From: Tenebrio molitor
Taxonomy: Eukaryota > Arthropoda > Insecta > Coleoptera > Tenebrionidae
Assembly: GCF_963966145.1 (NCBI RefSeq)
Contig: NC_091053.1
Coordinates: forward strand, 17,174,001 to 17,238,000
DNA: 64,000 bases
Direction: 5' to 3'
The position numbers were made by a program, and so were the translations under genes. Of the stretch, positions 22,699-34,915 are shown piece by piece; the first letter of the stretch is position 1; each line of letters opens with the position of its first letter. The notes beneath the pieces were generated by a model. The model was not told the DNA's origin, did not search any database, and worked only from the letters and a program-made list of their open reading frames with translations.

Positions 22699-23283
22699 CA
22701 CAGTTTTTGACTCGTTTTTGTTTGTTATTATATTTATTTTTTCCAACTTTATAATTTTTTTCTCAAAAATTTTCTTATGTAAGATAACAAAATTTTTATA
22801 CTGGCGTTTAGACAATTAAAAGGCCTATCAGAATCAAGAACAAAAATAGGGGGTTTCTATTTAAAAAAAACTATCGATGACGTCATAACTCGAAAACAAA
22901 TGACTGCTTGGAATTTATTATATTAAAATATGTATTTTTATAAACTAAAATTGACCCTTAAGTGTGTCCACATGACAGCAGGTCTCGACATGTTCACTGT
23001 CCGAGAGTTAGTAGGCAATCTCCAATAGTTACTCTTAAAAGTGTGTCCACCAGAGAGTGGACACTTAGCTTACGATAAACCAGCAAGTTTTGTTTGAGCT
23101 AAAATTAAAAACAAGTTTTAATTATAAATGTTTGATTATTTTTTCATGTTTATAACCAGAGACCGGCACTCTAGTGCAGTGGCTTGGTCGGCGGAGACGA
23201 GTTCCTCCCGGTACCCAAAATATCCTAATCTTGGATGCAGGTAGCGAAGGGTTGGGGATTAGACTGCATTGCAGGGGTGGTAT
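22699..23283. other. Spacer
   Basis: The repeated phrase GTGTCCACNNGA occurs at about 22963 and 23043. GGCGGAGACGAGTTCCTCCC (23190-23209) is one of several occurrences of a dispersed motif described in the findings. No gene is visible. Confidence 0.4.
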
Positions 23284-23533
23284 AGTTCTCCCAGAGCTGC
23301 AGCGGTTTTATGGCAGGGTACCATTGTATAAACGTTAACAACACCGACAATAGGTTTAAACCGCAAGTACAACCCCTAATCGTAAATTCGTCCAAGTACT
23401 ACCCTGTAAACTGACAGGTATAGAACGAAAATGATGATTGACAGGGGTCTGTTTATGTCGCGTATCGGCATCTCAACAGGCGTAATAATTACTATTGCCC
23501 TGCCATAAAACCGCTGCAGCTCTGGGAGAACTT
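23284..23533. repeat. Inverted repeat with 35-bp arms
   Basis: AGTTCTCCCAGAGCTGCAGC and the following GGTTTTATGGCAGGG at 23284-23318 are exactly inverted at 23498-23533. About 180 bp separate them. It is a MITE-like hairpin; target duplications are not clear. Confidence 0.85.
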
Positions 23534-24603
23534 TAATTATTATCTGCACATTTAAAAAATAATTTTTATTCTAGTCATCCTTCCATTTTTGCTTTTTTAG
23601 ATGCACTTACATATTAGTTTTCAAACATATACGTATAGCAAAATTCAATCTGCAAACAGAGAAATGAAAAAGTTGAGAAACGACGTAAGAAACAAAAAGG
23701 AGACATTACAAAAATTAATAGAAAATTGTGAAAATGGAATACTCCCTAGAATAAATTTGTACAAATAATCTCTTATCATAATAAACCTATGACTCCTGGG
23801 AGTAAACATTTTATTTTAATATTTAGCAAATATTCGTTTATCTTGCACTCAAAAATGTAAAAATATACCTGCCGCCTTCCTTAATCCTTCGACAATAAGC
23901 GGGAGCAACTCGTCTACAGATAACAGCTAAGTAGCGACCACCTGTGGTGTAAGCTGACCGCTGGGAGGAACTCGTCTACGTCCGGCTTGGTAGCTTTGAG
24001 TTCGCCAAATGAATTGTGTGCGTGTCAATTGCGAATTCGAAAATTATAACTCGGACGAGTAAAACCAATTTTTGATTTTGTCAACAGAGAATTGAACAAT
24101 GTTTCTTGTTTATATGAGAATGAGGATGACGAAGAAAGCATTTAAAATAGGTAAATTTTAGCAAAAATACAAAGTTCCGGGTTATTTCAGCTCGTCGAAT
24201 AAAAAAATTATTTTCTCAAAAAGTACACGGGCTATCGACTTAATTCTTTTTTTAAAATCTTTTCCAATATCTTAGTTACATTTGACTCGCTACATGTGTA
24301 TGGAAATTTTCAATATTTCACATAGGTCCCAGCAGAGTGAAGTTTACGATGCGCATTTTTGATTAATCGAAATTCATTAATTATTTTTTTCAAAACTATT
24401 GATATTTGCGAAATTTTCAATTCACTGTTGGAAGCGCTCTACTTTCTAGTATAAATATACAGAAAATCAAAATTATAGCTTCAATAGTTGAATTAACACA
24501 GCGTTAAATGTTACGAAAAACGTAGTCTTTCGGACTACATCTCAACTACGTAGTTATAAAAGCCGTTTTTAAAGTTCGGTCCTATTATAGTATTTTACAG
24601 TAG

Positions 24604-24706
24604 AAGTCCGTTAGGATAGCCTTTACTGCCGAGCCAGAGATTTTGTGAGACGAGCTCGCAGAGCTAGTCGAATAATACTGGCGAGGCTGTAAAGGCCCTA
24701 ACGGAC
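24604..24706. repeat. GC-richer inverted repeat
   Basis: AAGTCCGTTAGGATAGCCTT and AAAGGCCCTAACGGAC form imperfect arms around GAGACGAGCTCGCAGAGCTAG-type sequence, which can itself fold. It resembles the GC hairpin modules elsewhere in the window. Confidence 0.65.
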
Positions 24707-24865
24707 GAGTATTGTACAATAGTTTTTGTAATATCTCTACGATTCGTTCAAAATTATCTTTTTGAAATACATTTTTTTCAACGCCATCGAAAAAACCGAA
24801 TGATTAATAAGTGTGCGAAGAACGTCGTCATGTCAACCGTTGTTTGTGAAAAAAAATTGTTTCAA

Positions 24866-25236
24866 TGTTGTTTGTCAGATTTGTTTAACGCTTAACATTC
24901 CGTTGAAAATAAGTGAATGAAATCAATAAAAAATCGCAATCAAGATATTCCCGATGTCCGGAAGTGAGGTCATCGTTATTGCCTGCAAAATCGCACTTGT
25001 GTTAGTGAAGCATCATCTTCGATCTTGTCTCCATTTGCTGCTGTTTGTCAGATTTGTTCAACACTTAACTTTCCGTTGAAAATAAACGACTGAAGTGAAT
25101 AAAAAATCGCGATCAAGGTATTCCCGATGTCCGGATGGCCGCAGAGCAAGTGAAGTCATCGTTATTCCCTGCAAAATCGCGCTTGTGTTGGTGTTAAAAT
25201 TCTGAAGCATCATCTTCGATCTCGTCTACATCTGCT
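24866..25236 (+). repeat. Two diverged tandem copies of a ~180-bp unit
   Basis: TGTTTGTCAGATTTGTT, CATTCCGTTGAAAATAA, ATTCCCGATGTCCGGA and GAAGCATCATCTTCGATC occur in the same order twice. The second copy has small additions (GGATGGCCGCAGAGCAAGTG; TGTTAAAATTCT). Confidence 0.85.
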
Positions 25237-26713
25237 AGTGGCATACCGATTTGGATTAATTCAAGGTGTGTCCCATAACATTAAACATTAATTATTGTAC
25301 TATTACGATCATAAAATTTTGGACATCAAACTTCTGTCACATTAAAAAAATTACTCTAAATCATGCTTTATTGAAACTGTCACATGAAAGATGAAATTGT
25401 TGTCAATTTGACACCGGTTTAAAATATTTTTTTTTTAATATGCGAGTACATTTGGGTATTTGTTTTATATTTTTTATTAATTAAAACCTCGTTCTATTCC
25501 ATTTGTCTGATTTTTACAACTTTTTGAATATTTTCTCGGTAAATCTGACATTCACTTTTTCAAAATTGACACAATCAGAATTGAGGTTATTAATACATAA
25601 GGGTCGTTTTAGAATGTATGACAGCACGATGACATTAGTGTCCAAAATTTTTTGATCGCAATAGTACCAGTTGTAAAAAAGTTGAAAAATAAAGTTTAGA
25701 TCTACGTTGCTATAGTTATTTAGTCATTCATAACGGCCGCTCCCACTCATAAAGGACACCTATAACGGACTCCGGCCGTTATGAGGTTGTTTACATGGTG
25801 ACAAACAGTCCGGAAAGCCACCTTTAACAACTAGATATTACAAAAAAAAAAGTTGTAGATGGCCATTCCTTATGCCCCAAAATGTCCTCTACAAGATAGG
25901 ATATGTCTCATTTAGTTATTTATACCTTTGAATCACTAATTCATAATTGCAGGCCGATTTTACTCCACTAATAGAGCGTGCCTTGGTTGGTTACATTGTA
26001 TCCGGTGACGGCGCCGGCTCCGGCTCTGGTTTTGCCGGTGTCTGTGAAAACGGCCTAAGGGTATTGTGGTGGGAGTTATTCGCTAGCGTTTGACCATTTT
26101 TCGCCGGTCTCTGTTTATAACTTTCAATAGTTCATCAGCATTTTTGATCACATGTTCAAATCTGTCCAATTGTATCATTATTATAGTGAGTATAATCTAA
26201 GTACATTATCCTTGTGAGAATAATATATGTAGTTCGTATTTTGTTTTAATTTTTGTTCAGTGACCACGTATTTTTCAATTGGACAGTAAGTGTCATCAAT
26301 TGTTGAAAATGAACGAAAAACGATTCAGTGCGATAATATAATCTTTTTTTGTATTTTTTATTTTGTACTCATGAAAAAATAATCCTAGGAATACCCCTCG
26401 AGAGTGAGAATAAATAGAAAATAATTCTCCAGATTCTTTCTCAAACTTGTTGCCAAATGGCAACAAGTTTTCGAAAATCTGTGATGGGCGTATCCGAGTT
26501 TCTCCCGGTGGTCACTTCTTTACCTGCATAACCCTTTTTAACCAAGGAGTTTCTCCCGAGGTTATCGGGGATTACTGCGATAGGTAGTCGACGGATGGTA
26601 GCCGGACTAGATTATAATGACGAGTATTTTGCTTAAAATTGACAAAAAATACACTGATGAGAGGGAGAATTAAAATGACATACGGCATTTACAAATTGTA
26701 CTCTATTTATGTA
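25237..26713. other. Spacer with a perfect hairpin
   Basis: AT-rich, no gene visible. A perfect 12-bp hairpin with a 4-nt loop (AAACTTGTTGCC / GGCAACAAGTTT) lies at 26443-26470. Two copies of the GGGAGAAACTC motif (minus strand) follow at 26493-26510 and 26544-26560. Confidence 0.45.
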
Positions 26714-27488
26714 CCGGGTGTCCCATCACTTGTGTCCCGTAGGAAAATGACTTTAAAACTAAATTATATTTATATGAAGGTATTATAGATGCATAAATAC
26801 TGTTCACCGCCACAAAAATTGGGTATTACTTTTTTGTTAAAATTAATTACCTAGGTACAGAAAGCAAAAAACTATCACTTTAAAAATTAAATTTTGTTTG
26901 ATGCAGTTCAAATTTAGTATACGTTATGAAATAGTTATAGAGAAATAAAATCCGTAATTAGAATTTAATTAAAATGTTTTGACGTAAAGATATTTGGTTA
27001 ATTTAATTTGGGTCCTTCTACTTTATAAAAACTTATGGAAGACAAAGTTAAGTTTGTGGGTATTATTCTTGTCCGCAATTTATGGTACGAAGACCATTCA
27101 AGAGGGTTCCAGCGGTACCTGCCTGTGTTACCCCGTCAAACACACTGCAACCCCTCATAAATCTTCGTCTGCAATAAATTTTCATAAAGTAAAACGGCCC
27201 AAATTAATTTAACCAAATATCTTTACATCAAAACATTTTAATTAAATTCTAATCACGGATTTTATTGCTCTACCATTTTTTCAAAACGTATACTAAATTT
27301 GAACTGCATTGAACAAAATTTAATTTTTAAAGTGATAGTTTTTTGTCTGCTGTACCTAGGTAATTAATTTTAACAAAAAAGTAATACCCAATTTTTGTGG
27401 CGGTGAACAGTATTTATGCATCTATAATACCTTCATATAAATATAATTTAGTCATTTTCCTACGGGACACAAGTGATGGGACACCCGG
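26714..27488. mobile_element. Palindromic MITE, 775 bp (CCGGGTGTCCC ends)
   Basis: CCGGGTGTCCCATCACTTGT at the left is inverted at the right end (CACAAGTGATGGGACACCCGG overlap), with TA on both sides. The arms are about 250-300 bp and close to identical; the spacer (about 27014-27189) has no gene. The CCGGGTG ends are shared with 40789-41324 and 56816-58034, although their next bases differ. Confidence 0.9.
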
Positions 27489-29539
27489 TACATGATATGA
27501 GTATACAGTGAGTTTTTTTTAAGACTGGCCATAGGGTTTTACATCTCCAACGTATACGGTTATCACTTTTTACATAACTTTCTGGCTTGACAAAATTTTG
27601 CACCATTCACTACAAGTTTGCCTTTTTCACTCAGTTTCCATGGTGACGCTTTTAAAGAAATAATTAAACTAAAAATTTTACTTTGAAATGGGCCTATTTA
27701 TAAGCGAGATTTACCCCTGCATCCCACCAAAAAAGAGATGGTTTTAATCATTGGTCGCAATTTTTTAGGAAAGGGAATGTAATTCCTAATTACCGGATCA
27801 TTCTTATCACCAGTGCTAATCCCTTACCGTTCACTACCTTCTACAAGACCTGAAAATTTCTGACCGTCGGGAGGAACTTCGCTGTCGTCCTTGTGATATT
27901 ATTACAGAAAACATACATTTCTCATGTTCCTAATTTTCAACACTGCCTTCAGCTTGTTAATTCTAAATTCCATTTTAAAATCATTTCCGTTCTATATAAA
28001 AGTCAAACTTTTTTGTTATACAGGGTGAATTTGAAATACGTCACAATCTTAAAACCCCAGGATCTTCAGGAAGTGAATAAACCGAAAATGTGGTTAAACA
28101 TTTTAAATTCATAAAATCCAATTTAACTTAATTCCATCCCGAACGAAACGCTTCTGAAAGTTCTAATAAATCGAAACATGAATATCTGCAAAAACGATTT
28201 AAAAACCGAGAGTGACAAAACCTTGTTTTGAATGAAATAGCCGAAAAACACTTTAAACAGCCGCAAAAACATGTAACATTAAGAGTGAAAACCAAGTGAA
28301 AGGAAAAGTCGAAGCAAAAACCACAATTACCGTACTTACAATTTATTAGACACAATGTCCGGAATTTGCGCAGATGAATATGCGTGTTAAGGATGAACTG
28401 GAGTAACAATCTCAGCAAAAAGTTGCGGAATTCTTATAATGCTATGAAACGTTTATTACGAGAAATCAATATTTGAAAAAATAGTTTTTAATTTTTGGAA
28501 AGGAATTGTAATGAGTTGCAAGTAAATTTTGTGTTTATTTTCTTCATATTTACTTACATGTGATTTTACAATCTTTTGACTAAGACTGTACGTGAAAGTA
28601 AACAAAAGCTCACTGAATTTCAATTTTCATTGATTTCTGTTAAAGTTCTTAACGTAACTGCAGTAAAACGTGCGATATGAGTGTAATGCTGCATACCGAC
28701 GTCAATTATATGCATTTTGTTCACTTTTATTGAAATTAAAACAGATACATAACCTCAAAAACCGTGTTTTTCCACATGTAATTAGCGATTACAAGGAAAA
28801 TCCTCGACCAACTTTTTTTGTAAATTCATTAGAAAATTCTACGACATCGATACTTTATGTGTGAAAAATTTAAGAAAAGTTGGCCTTTTTGAAATATGTT
28901 TTTTATCAATTTTTATGCGACCATTGCCCCATTTCTCATAAGAACACGTGTAAAATATCCCGAAATTTTAAAAGGTAATAACATTAAAATTCCTTCCCCA
29001 ATTTTTTTAAATTTGGCACAGTACTTTAGAATGGATGAAATGACTATTGCCATTTTTCAATGTTACTCCAGTTCATCCTTAACATTAATCGCGTAAAATC
29101 AGGTTGATCGACGCACATTTGAATTACTAACAAAAATCTTGCTGACGAATGCAATCGAAAAGTACCATTTTCCCGTAGACAACCGGTGTTTGTAAATTTC
29201 TCCGATGGTTAAACTAGGTACTGATAAGACATGGAAAATTTCTCCGATGGTCAAATTAGCCCCTAATTAGGCATGGTAAATTTCTCCGCTGGATTATGGA
29301 AGCATCACGTCCGACCGATCGACTACCCGACATAATCCTAGAATATTATCGATTCATGATGAATGTGGATGAGGGGCTACTGTGATTCCTTTTTATCATC
29401 TTGGATAAACTGACACCATTTTATATTTTTTCTTGTCAGAAATATGACATGTTTGTTCCGACATTGAAATTTGAACAATGTCGTCTAATTTAATTTGATT
29501 AAATATTTTTGTTTGTTTGTTAGAGTATAGATTAAGGTA
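27489..29539. other. Spacer
   Basis: No gene is visible. A lone TACAGGGTG end lies at about 28019. At 29190-29295 the phrase AAATTTCTCCG(A/C)TGG occurs three times about 45-50 bp apart. GTCGGGAGGAACTTCG lies at 27866-27881. Confidence 0.4.
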
Positions 29540-29736
29540 CAGTCGTCGCCAGCAATAAATTTTATTCGTCAATGTCATTTCAAAATTTGGTTAGATTGTC
29601 AAAATCCCCGTCTGATTATACTCACGTCAATAAAATGTCAAAAAAATGGGGAAAAAAATATTAAGGTTTTACAATGGAGCATTTTCTATTGCGTCAAAGA
29701 ATGACATTGACGACTAAGATTTATTGCTCGCAACTG
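29540..29736. mobile_element. MITE with CAGTCG ends, copy 1
   Basis: CAGTCGTCGCCAGCAATAAA and the inverse end TTTATTGCTCGCAACTG are flanked by TA, and inner arms around GACATTGACGA continue the inversion. It is the same family as 39992-40238. Confidence 0.85.
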
Positions 29737-30094
29737 TACTTACCATTTGGTTAAAACAAATTATAAGAAATCAATTTGTGATTAAAAAAAAAATTCATGC
29801 CTATTCGTGTGTCAAAATAATAAGCGCCTACTGAAGGGTTAATCCTCTCAGGTACCGAACAGACCACCGGAGCAATTGGCCACTTTCCAGAAAGGCTAGG
29901 GTTAATCCTTCGGAGCAATTTACATGTTTGAGGGTTGAAACAATAGCCGAAGATCGCACTGAAAACAACTAACAACAACGCGGTACTAGCACCCGCGTAA
30001 CAATAGTATGAGTAGCGCTGTCAGATCACTTTTCAGGTATGAGGGCGAAATTTGAAGCACGAGGCGTCAGCCAAGTGCTGCAAAACAGGCCGAA

Positions 30095-30269
30095 CAAAAA
30101 TGAAATTTTTGCAGACTATTGGGATGCATAGAATGTTTTTAAATGTTGCCACATTTAGTGTAACTTCTACAAAAAAGAAGATTGATTTTTTTAAACATTT
30201 TTATCTGAACTCTTAATGACTACTTAACAACGTACTACTACGTTGTTCCGCGAATTTTGGGGCACCCAG
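30095..30269. mobile_element. Partial CCGGGTGCCCC-family MITE
   Basis: Reverse-complement match to the left ~190 bp of 40789-41324, including GGGATGCATAGAATGTTTTT and AACGTACTACTACGTTGTTC, and ending GGGGCACCCAG. The other arm is missing. Confidence 0.8.
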
Positions 30270-30299
30270 TATTTAGTTATATACCACTTTTCCAGTTAT

Positions 30300-30470
30300 G
30301 TATCTCAGGAAACGAACACGAAATAGCTATTTATGCACCAAGGGCGTTACAACGATGATTACGCCCGGAGAACGATGAATCCAGCTCGAGAGCTTTAGCC
30401 CGAGAGATGGATATCGTTCGATGGGCGTAAGCATTCGGTGACGCCGTGGTGCATACAAGATTTTATTTTT
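30300..30470. repeat. GC-rich hairpin module with TAGCTATTT edge
   Basis: AAATAGCTATTTATGCACCA and TGGTGCATACAAG are roughly inverted edges. Inside are AAGGGCGTTAC/GTGACGCCGTGG and a central GCTCGAGAGCTTTAGCCCGA hairpin. Similar layouts are found at other loci (see findings). Confidence 0.55.
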
Positions 30471-30679
30471 CACTATACGTGTTCTTAAAAAAAAAAATGG
30501 CATCTTTGCAATTTTGAATTGATGAGGTCGTTATGAATTCATTACGCCCGCTTATTCTTATTACGTCCTGTATTATTCCCCGGTTGTTATAGACATGTTT
30601 ACGTATTTCGTATCCTAGGAGTTATCATGCAATTATACTAAAGTGAAAAATAAAACTGTTTGCACCTATTTTGTGTTGC

Positions 30680-32382
30680 ACTTTAGACTCATAGCAAGCA
30701 CTATCGATGCTTACTCCATATATTCCTCGCCTGCAGCCACGTGGAACTGTGACGCTAGACCTAAATCATTGGCCTCGGACCTCGCCACTGGGCTTCAAAT
30801 TTTGATACTTTTTCCGGTACCCCCACCAATGCGAATTCCAATTGTCTTGAGTGACGGCTCCGCTGAAGACATCCCACCTCCACTTGTCGACGAGCAAACA
30901 GAAAGGCAGCATGGCGACTTTTTGTAATGCCATGTCCATCAGTGTGGTGATCGTAGATTCGTAGTTGTCTTCGTAATCCTGGAGGAAGTGGATCTTTTGC
31001 AAGTGTTTGGTTGAGGAGACTGACAATGCGATGCTGTCACTGACAGCCTCGTGGAAGCCTGAATTTGGTGCCTCCCGCAAAATGTAAGGTTGCTTGGTGT
31101 ACTGCACATAGTACTGGATGTGACCAATTTCGTGATGAACAGCTGGGAAATAGAAGTCGTTGACTTCCGTACACATTAGAATCATAAAATATGAAATTTT
31201 GACTTGTTTCAATTGCAGTTTGATGTTATCACCTGTTGTTCTGGCCGTCGCAGAAGTCCACAGCCTGCGACTGAGAGAAGACTTCTCTACCATCAGAAGG
31301 TTTCTCGATCACAGCTCCTGCACTAGTGTTATAACAAATGTCGTTTGGAAGTAGTCCCATAGATTTAAAGAAATGATCAGCGGTTTTGAACATTTCCAAG
31401 ACAGTGTACTTTTGGTCAGCCACAGCCTGGTTAATATCGATTGTGCTTGCATTGGGGAACGGTTTGACCACTCGAGCTAGGGAACCCCACCGTTGCGCAA
31501 ACATATCTCCTAAGATATGAGCCGGTAGGAGACCATCAGAAATATCTAGTTTATCACCATAAACTTCCTTCAGTTTGTTACTAACATATTTGTGCAATTG
31601 TACGTAAAGAGGTTCAACTTTGCTCCACAGATCGTCCATATCTTGGACAAAAGTAGGCGTTTCGTAACTTTCCACATTTCTCCTTTGTTCTTGAAACCTG
31701 AAAATATTTGCTTGAAAGGAGTCAGTTACCGTTGGTAACTGCCGCCTCATTCGACAAATCTACATAAGTCTTGTACAGGTTTCTATTTTTGGCACCTGAG
31801 GCATCCCTCCAACCCTTCCACACGTAAAGCAACTTATAATTTGAGGAGTTTGCTAAAACGTAAGCGATTTTGGGCTTAAATGACAACTCGTCTTTGGACA
31901 AGTCACAACTGATGTTGATATACGGACAGATCTTGGCAGTATGGTAGACGTCGCTCATTGATAATTGTCGTAAGCTTTGTCAGTTTGTCTTCATCAAGCG
32001 CAGCATCACCTAGAATTCTTAATCTTTTAAATTGTCTCTTGACTTTTTCGTCTTGATAATTGTCAGGGTTCAAATCTTTGAAGTACTTCTGCCACATAGC
32101 TTTTTCCAAAGGATCTTGTTCTAATGTCAGCTCGTGCTGAAATGTTTTTAATCATAATCATAATTTCTTAAGAGAAGTAGTATAGTATATACGTATATTT
32201 TTCGCTTTTCCTCGCTGTTTAAGGTCTGTGTGGTGATTCCATTTAGCTTTAATCAGTCTGGTACACATGTCGGACGCCTTTTTTTCATAGTAATCGTTGG
32301 CCAAAAAATCTTTGAGTTCTTTTTCGGTCATGGCACATTTTGAGGGGTGTATAAGCATCCCCACTAATATGCCACACAACAT
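30680..32382 (-). pseudogene. Ance: Angiotensin-converting enzyme (M2 peptidase) pseudogene 2
   Basis: The minus strand carries most of an insect ACE. It starts with MLCGILVGMLIHPSKC (possible signal peptide, ATG at 32382). Later exons contain LLYVWKGWRDASG, YETPTFVQDMDDLW, FAQRWGSLARVVKPFPN, the zinc site VHHEIGHIQYY, GFHEAVSDS (third zinc ligand region) and WRWDVFSG. Breaks: one base appears lost near 31958 (…INE|SDVYH…), about two near 31690, and two near 30790 (LKP then SGEV and a stop). The 49-nt intron at about 31190 has lost its AG acceptor (TTTTATG where copy 1 has TTTTAGG). The last exons are removed by a deletion joining the next intron to TATGAGTCTAAAG. It lies inverted relative to ACE copy 1 and was inactivated independently. 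Confidence 0.9.
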
Positions 32383-34689
32383 CTACATAAAAAAAAACAA
32401 TGTTGCGTTACGTTAAAAAATAAAACTTTATCTTATCCCTGAACCATACAACTGCCGTATAACTTTTTCAAGTGAAATGGTTTAGGTAAAAAAAATGTTT
32501 GTAAAGTAAAAATATGATATAAGAAACCAAGAAAAATGTTTGTTAACAATCTACTGTGACAATTTGAATTGCTTATCAACAAAACAAGAATAATATGTAT
32601 AATCACATCTGATACTCCTATATGATAAGTAATAAGATTTAAGAAATCACTTAGAAGAATAAGATTCATTTCACTAGTGTGCAGGTGTATTTATAACAAT
32701 CTTGATTCAAGAATAATAATTTATCAGACCAGTAAATTTCAAGCTGTAAATCAAACGCTTTACTAATTTAAATTTCGCCACAGTTCTGCTACGTCCAAAA
32801 ATAATGAGAGTTAAAAATTGTTTGCAAAAATTATGTGGAGATCTTGATATTTAAAGAAAATTGAAAAAAATGATAAAAACTGAATGAATTGAATATCATC
32901 AATTCATCATATCGAACGTTTTAAATTTAGTTTGGTTGATTGTTAGTTAGCAATGTTACATAAAAAAAGCAAATTTTTATTATTACAATGTGAAACGTTT
33001 CACTCGCGTTTTAATCTGGCTCACTCATACCAAAAAAAGCCCAATTTACATACGAACTCGTTAAATAAACAACTATTAATTCACTCTTTGTTAAAGAACA
33101 GATATACAGGGTGTCTCAGCTAAGACTTTCGAGCCTAATAACTCGGTTATTTTCCAAAGGATTTTTGTGAAATTTAAAATGCAGATATTTTAGACAGTGA
33201 AGAATAAAATTCCATTAATGCAATTACCCAAATCTTAAAAACGTAATTTTTACATGCCTTTTTAAAATGTTGAATCACTTAAAATTTACATCAAAAAATT
33301 GATCGTCAATAAAAAATGCTGTCGGGAGAAACTCGTCCTCGAAAGACGTCTGGTTTGCAAGAAAAAAGAAAAAACTCTGTTAAACGTAGCTGCAGATGCA
33401 AAAACGTAGACGCGTATGAAACAAACGCGCACCCTCGCCGAATTTTGGTCATCCCTTTTCGCACAAACGCAGGTGACACATTTGACGTTTATCTTGCTAA
33501 CCTTACAAACATTTACAAAGTTAAAGACAACATTTGGACGTAATTTATTATACTGGATGCTTTAATTCTTTCATAAAGGACTAAAACAGGATCGGGATAT
33601 TTTAGCAAGGTAATTTAGTTTACGTACGCTTCCTGTGTCTTCAAATAAATTGACGACTCTCTTAACCTTACTTTTTGTAAAGCCTACAATTGGATAGTGT
33701 TTCACGAGAAAACGAACTGTGTCATTGAAGTTCTTACGACACTCATAGGCAAGGTAAGAAAGTGCTTTCTTGCAGACCGCAGGCAAAGATTATAAACCGA
33801 GCCGTAGGCGAGGTTTGTAAGTGCTAAAAGGTTTGCAAGGGCACTTTCTTAACAAGGTTTGAATACAATTTTTTTCCCTACTGGCACAACTTCGTTGAAA
33901 AAAGTCAAAAACAGATGGTTGTATTCCTGATTAAAACGAAAATTTTGGGAATTGAATAGTAGGCTGGTTTATTTGTTTAATTAACTTGTTATCGCATTTG
34001 AAAATTTGACGTTTGTTCGAAAATTTGAAATAAACAGGGTAAAGTAATCTACCTACCTAGCTTATCTGTTTATTTTCCAGATTATATGATTGATCTACCA
34101 ACTTGCTTTATTGAATTGGCTTTCATTTATCAATAACTTATTTCACTTTTGACACTTTTGACATTTGTATTTTGGTACAGTTTTACCATAAACATTTCAT
34201 GATTAACTTTCTTACCTTAGCGAGAAAGTTGAATTTTCTCACCTCAAATGAGGTATCTACAGCCTACATTTCTAACCGGTAGGGAAAAATTTTTTTTTTG
34301 CATAGTTCATAATAATTCGTGAATTGAAACTGTGTCTTCGCAAAATTGAATAAAATATTGTATAAACCGCGTGAGTTAAACGAATGTTTATTTACTAGCG
34401 CTTCGCGCTCTTGAGGTAATTCTTCTTTTGAATAAACATTGGTTTAACTCACTTGGTGTATAAATATCTATTTTAATGTATGTGCAATTAACATACCTAG
34501 CGATGTTATGATTCATAACATCCGCGGTTTGTTCAATAGATTACCGATTTCAGAATAATTAGAGAGAATTTAAAACAATTAAATCCAAAAACTCGTTTTA
34601 AAATAGATTGAGTTGAAAGCGTTTGCATGATATGTTCAGGTGTCATAGTTACATTTGGTTGTTTATACAAACATATATTTCGCAAAATG
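32383..34689. other. Spacer
   Basis: No gene is supported. A TACAGGGTG end without a visible partner lies at about 33103, GTCGGGAGAAACTCGTCCTC at 33321-33340, and a hairpin-like region with AACCGAGCCGTAGGCGAGGT at about 33795. Short open frames here lack motifs. Confidence 0.4.
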
Positions 34690-34915
34690 AGTTTGAATGA
34701 TAGTGTTTTACCGGAAAACGTCTTAAATGAAGAAGAGAACAAGCTTTAAATAGCTTAATACCGGAAAAATCAAAAGGCAGGAGGTACTTATCTGAACTCA
34801 GAGGCATTCAAACAATGGCAAGATCTACATAAGGCTCGAAATAAGGTTACAACTGCAAATGAAAGTGATGTTGGCGTATTTTCATGAACTGGTAAGTGCT
34901 CATAGTGTTAGTTCC
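34690..34915 (+). pseudogene. Crypton-type tyrosine recombinase relic, N-terminal domain
   Basis: MSLNDSVLPENVLNEEENKL is followed, across frame changes, by IPEKSKGRRY, then WQDLHKARNKVTTANESDV and a FHELVSAH-like end. The pattern (L)(L/I)PEKSK..Y...F..W......(T)..N..V.LAYF.EL matches the SAM-like DNA-binding domain at the start of insect Crypton-like tyrosine recombinases. The catalytic domain is absent. Related relics lie at 52207, 60707 and 62840. Confidence 0.5.

Noticed and set aside
28128..28418. 96-codon minus-strand Cys/Phe-rich frame
   Set aside because: Composition reflects GAAA/AAAC-rich sequence on the other strand; no known fold or start context.
33316..33543. 75-codon frame starting at MLSGETRPRKTSG
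   Set aside because: It is built around a dispersed GGGAGAAACTCGTC motif and shows no domain, so it is likely chance.
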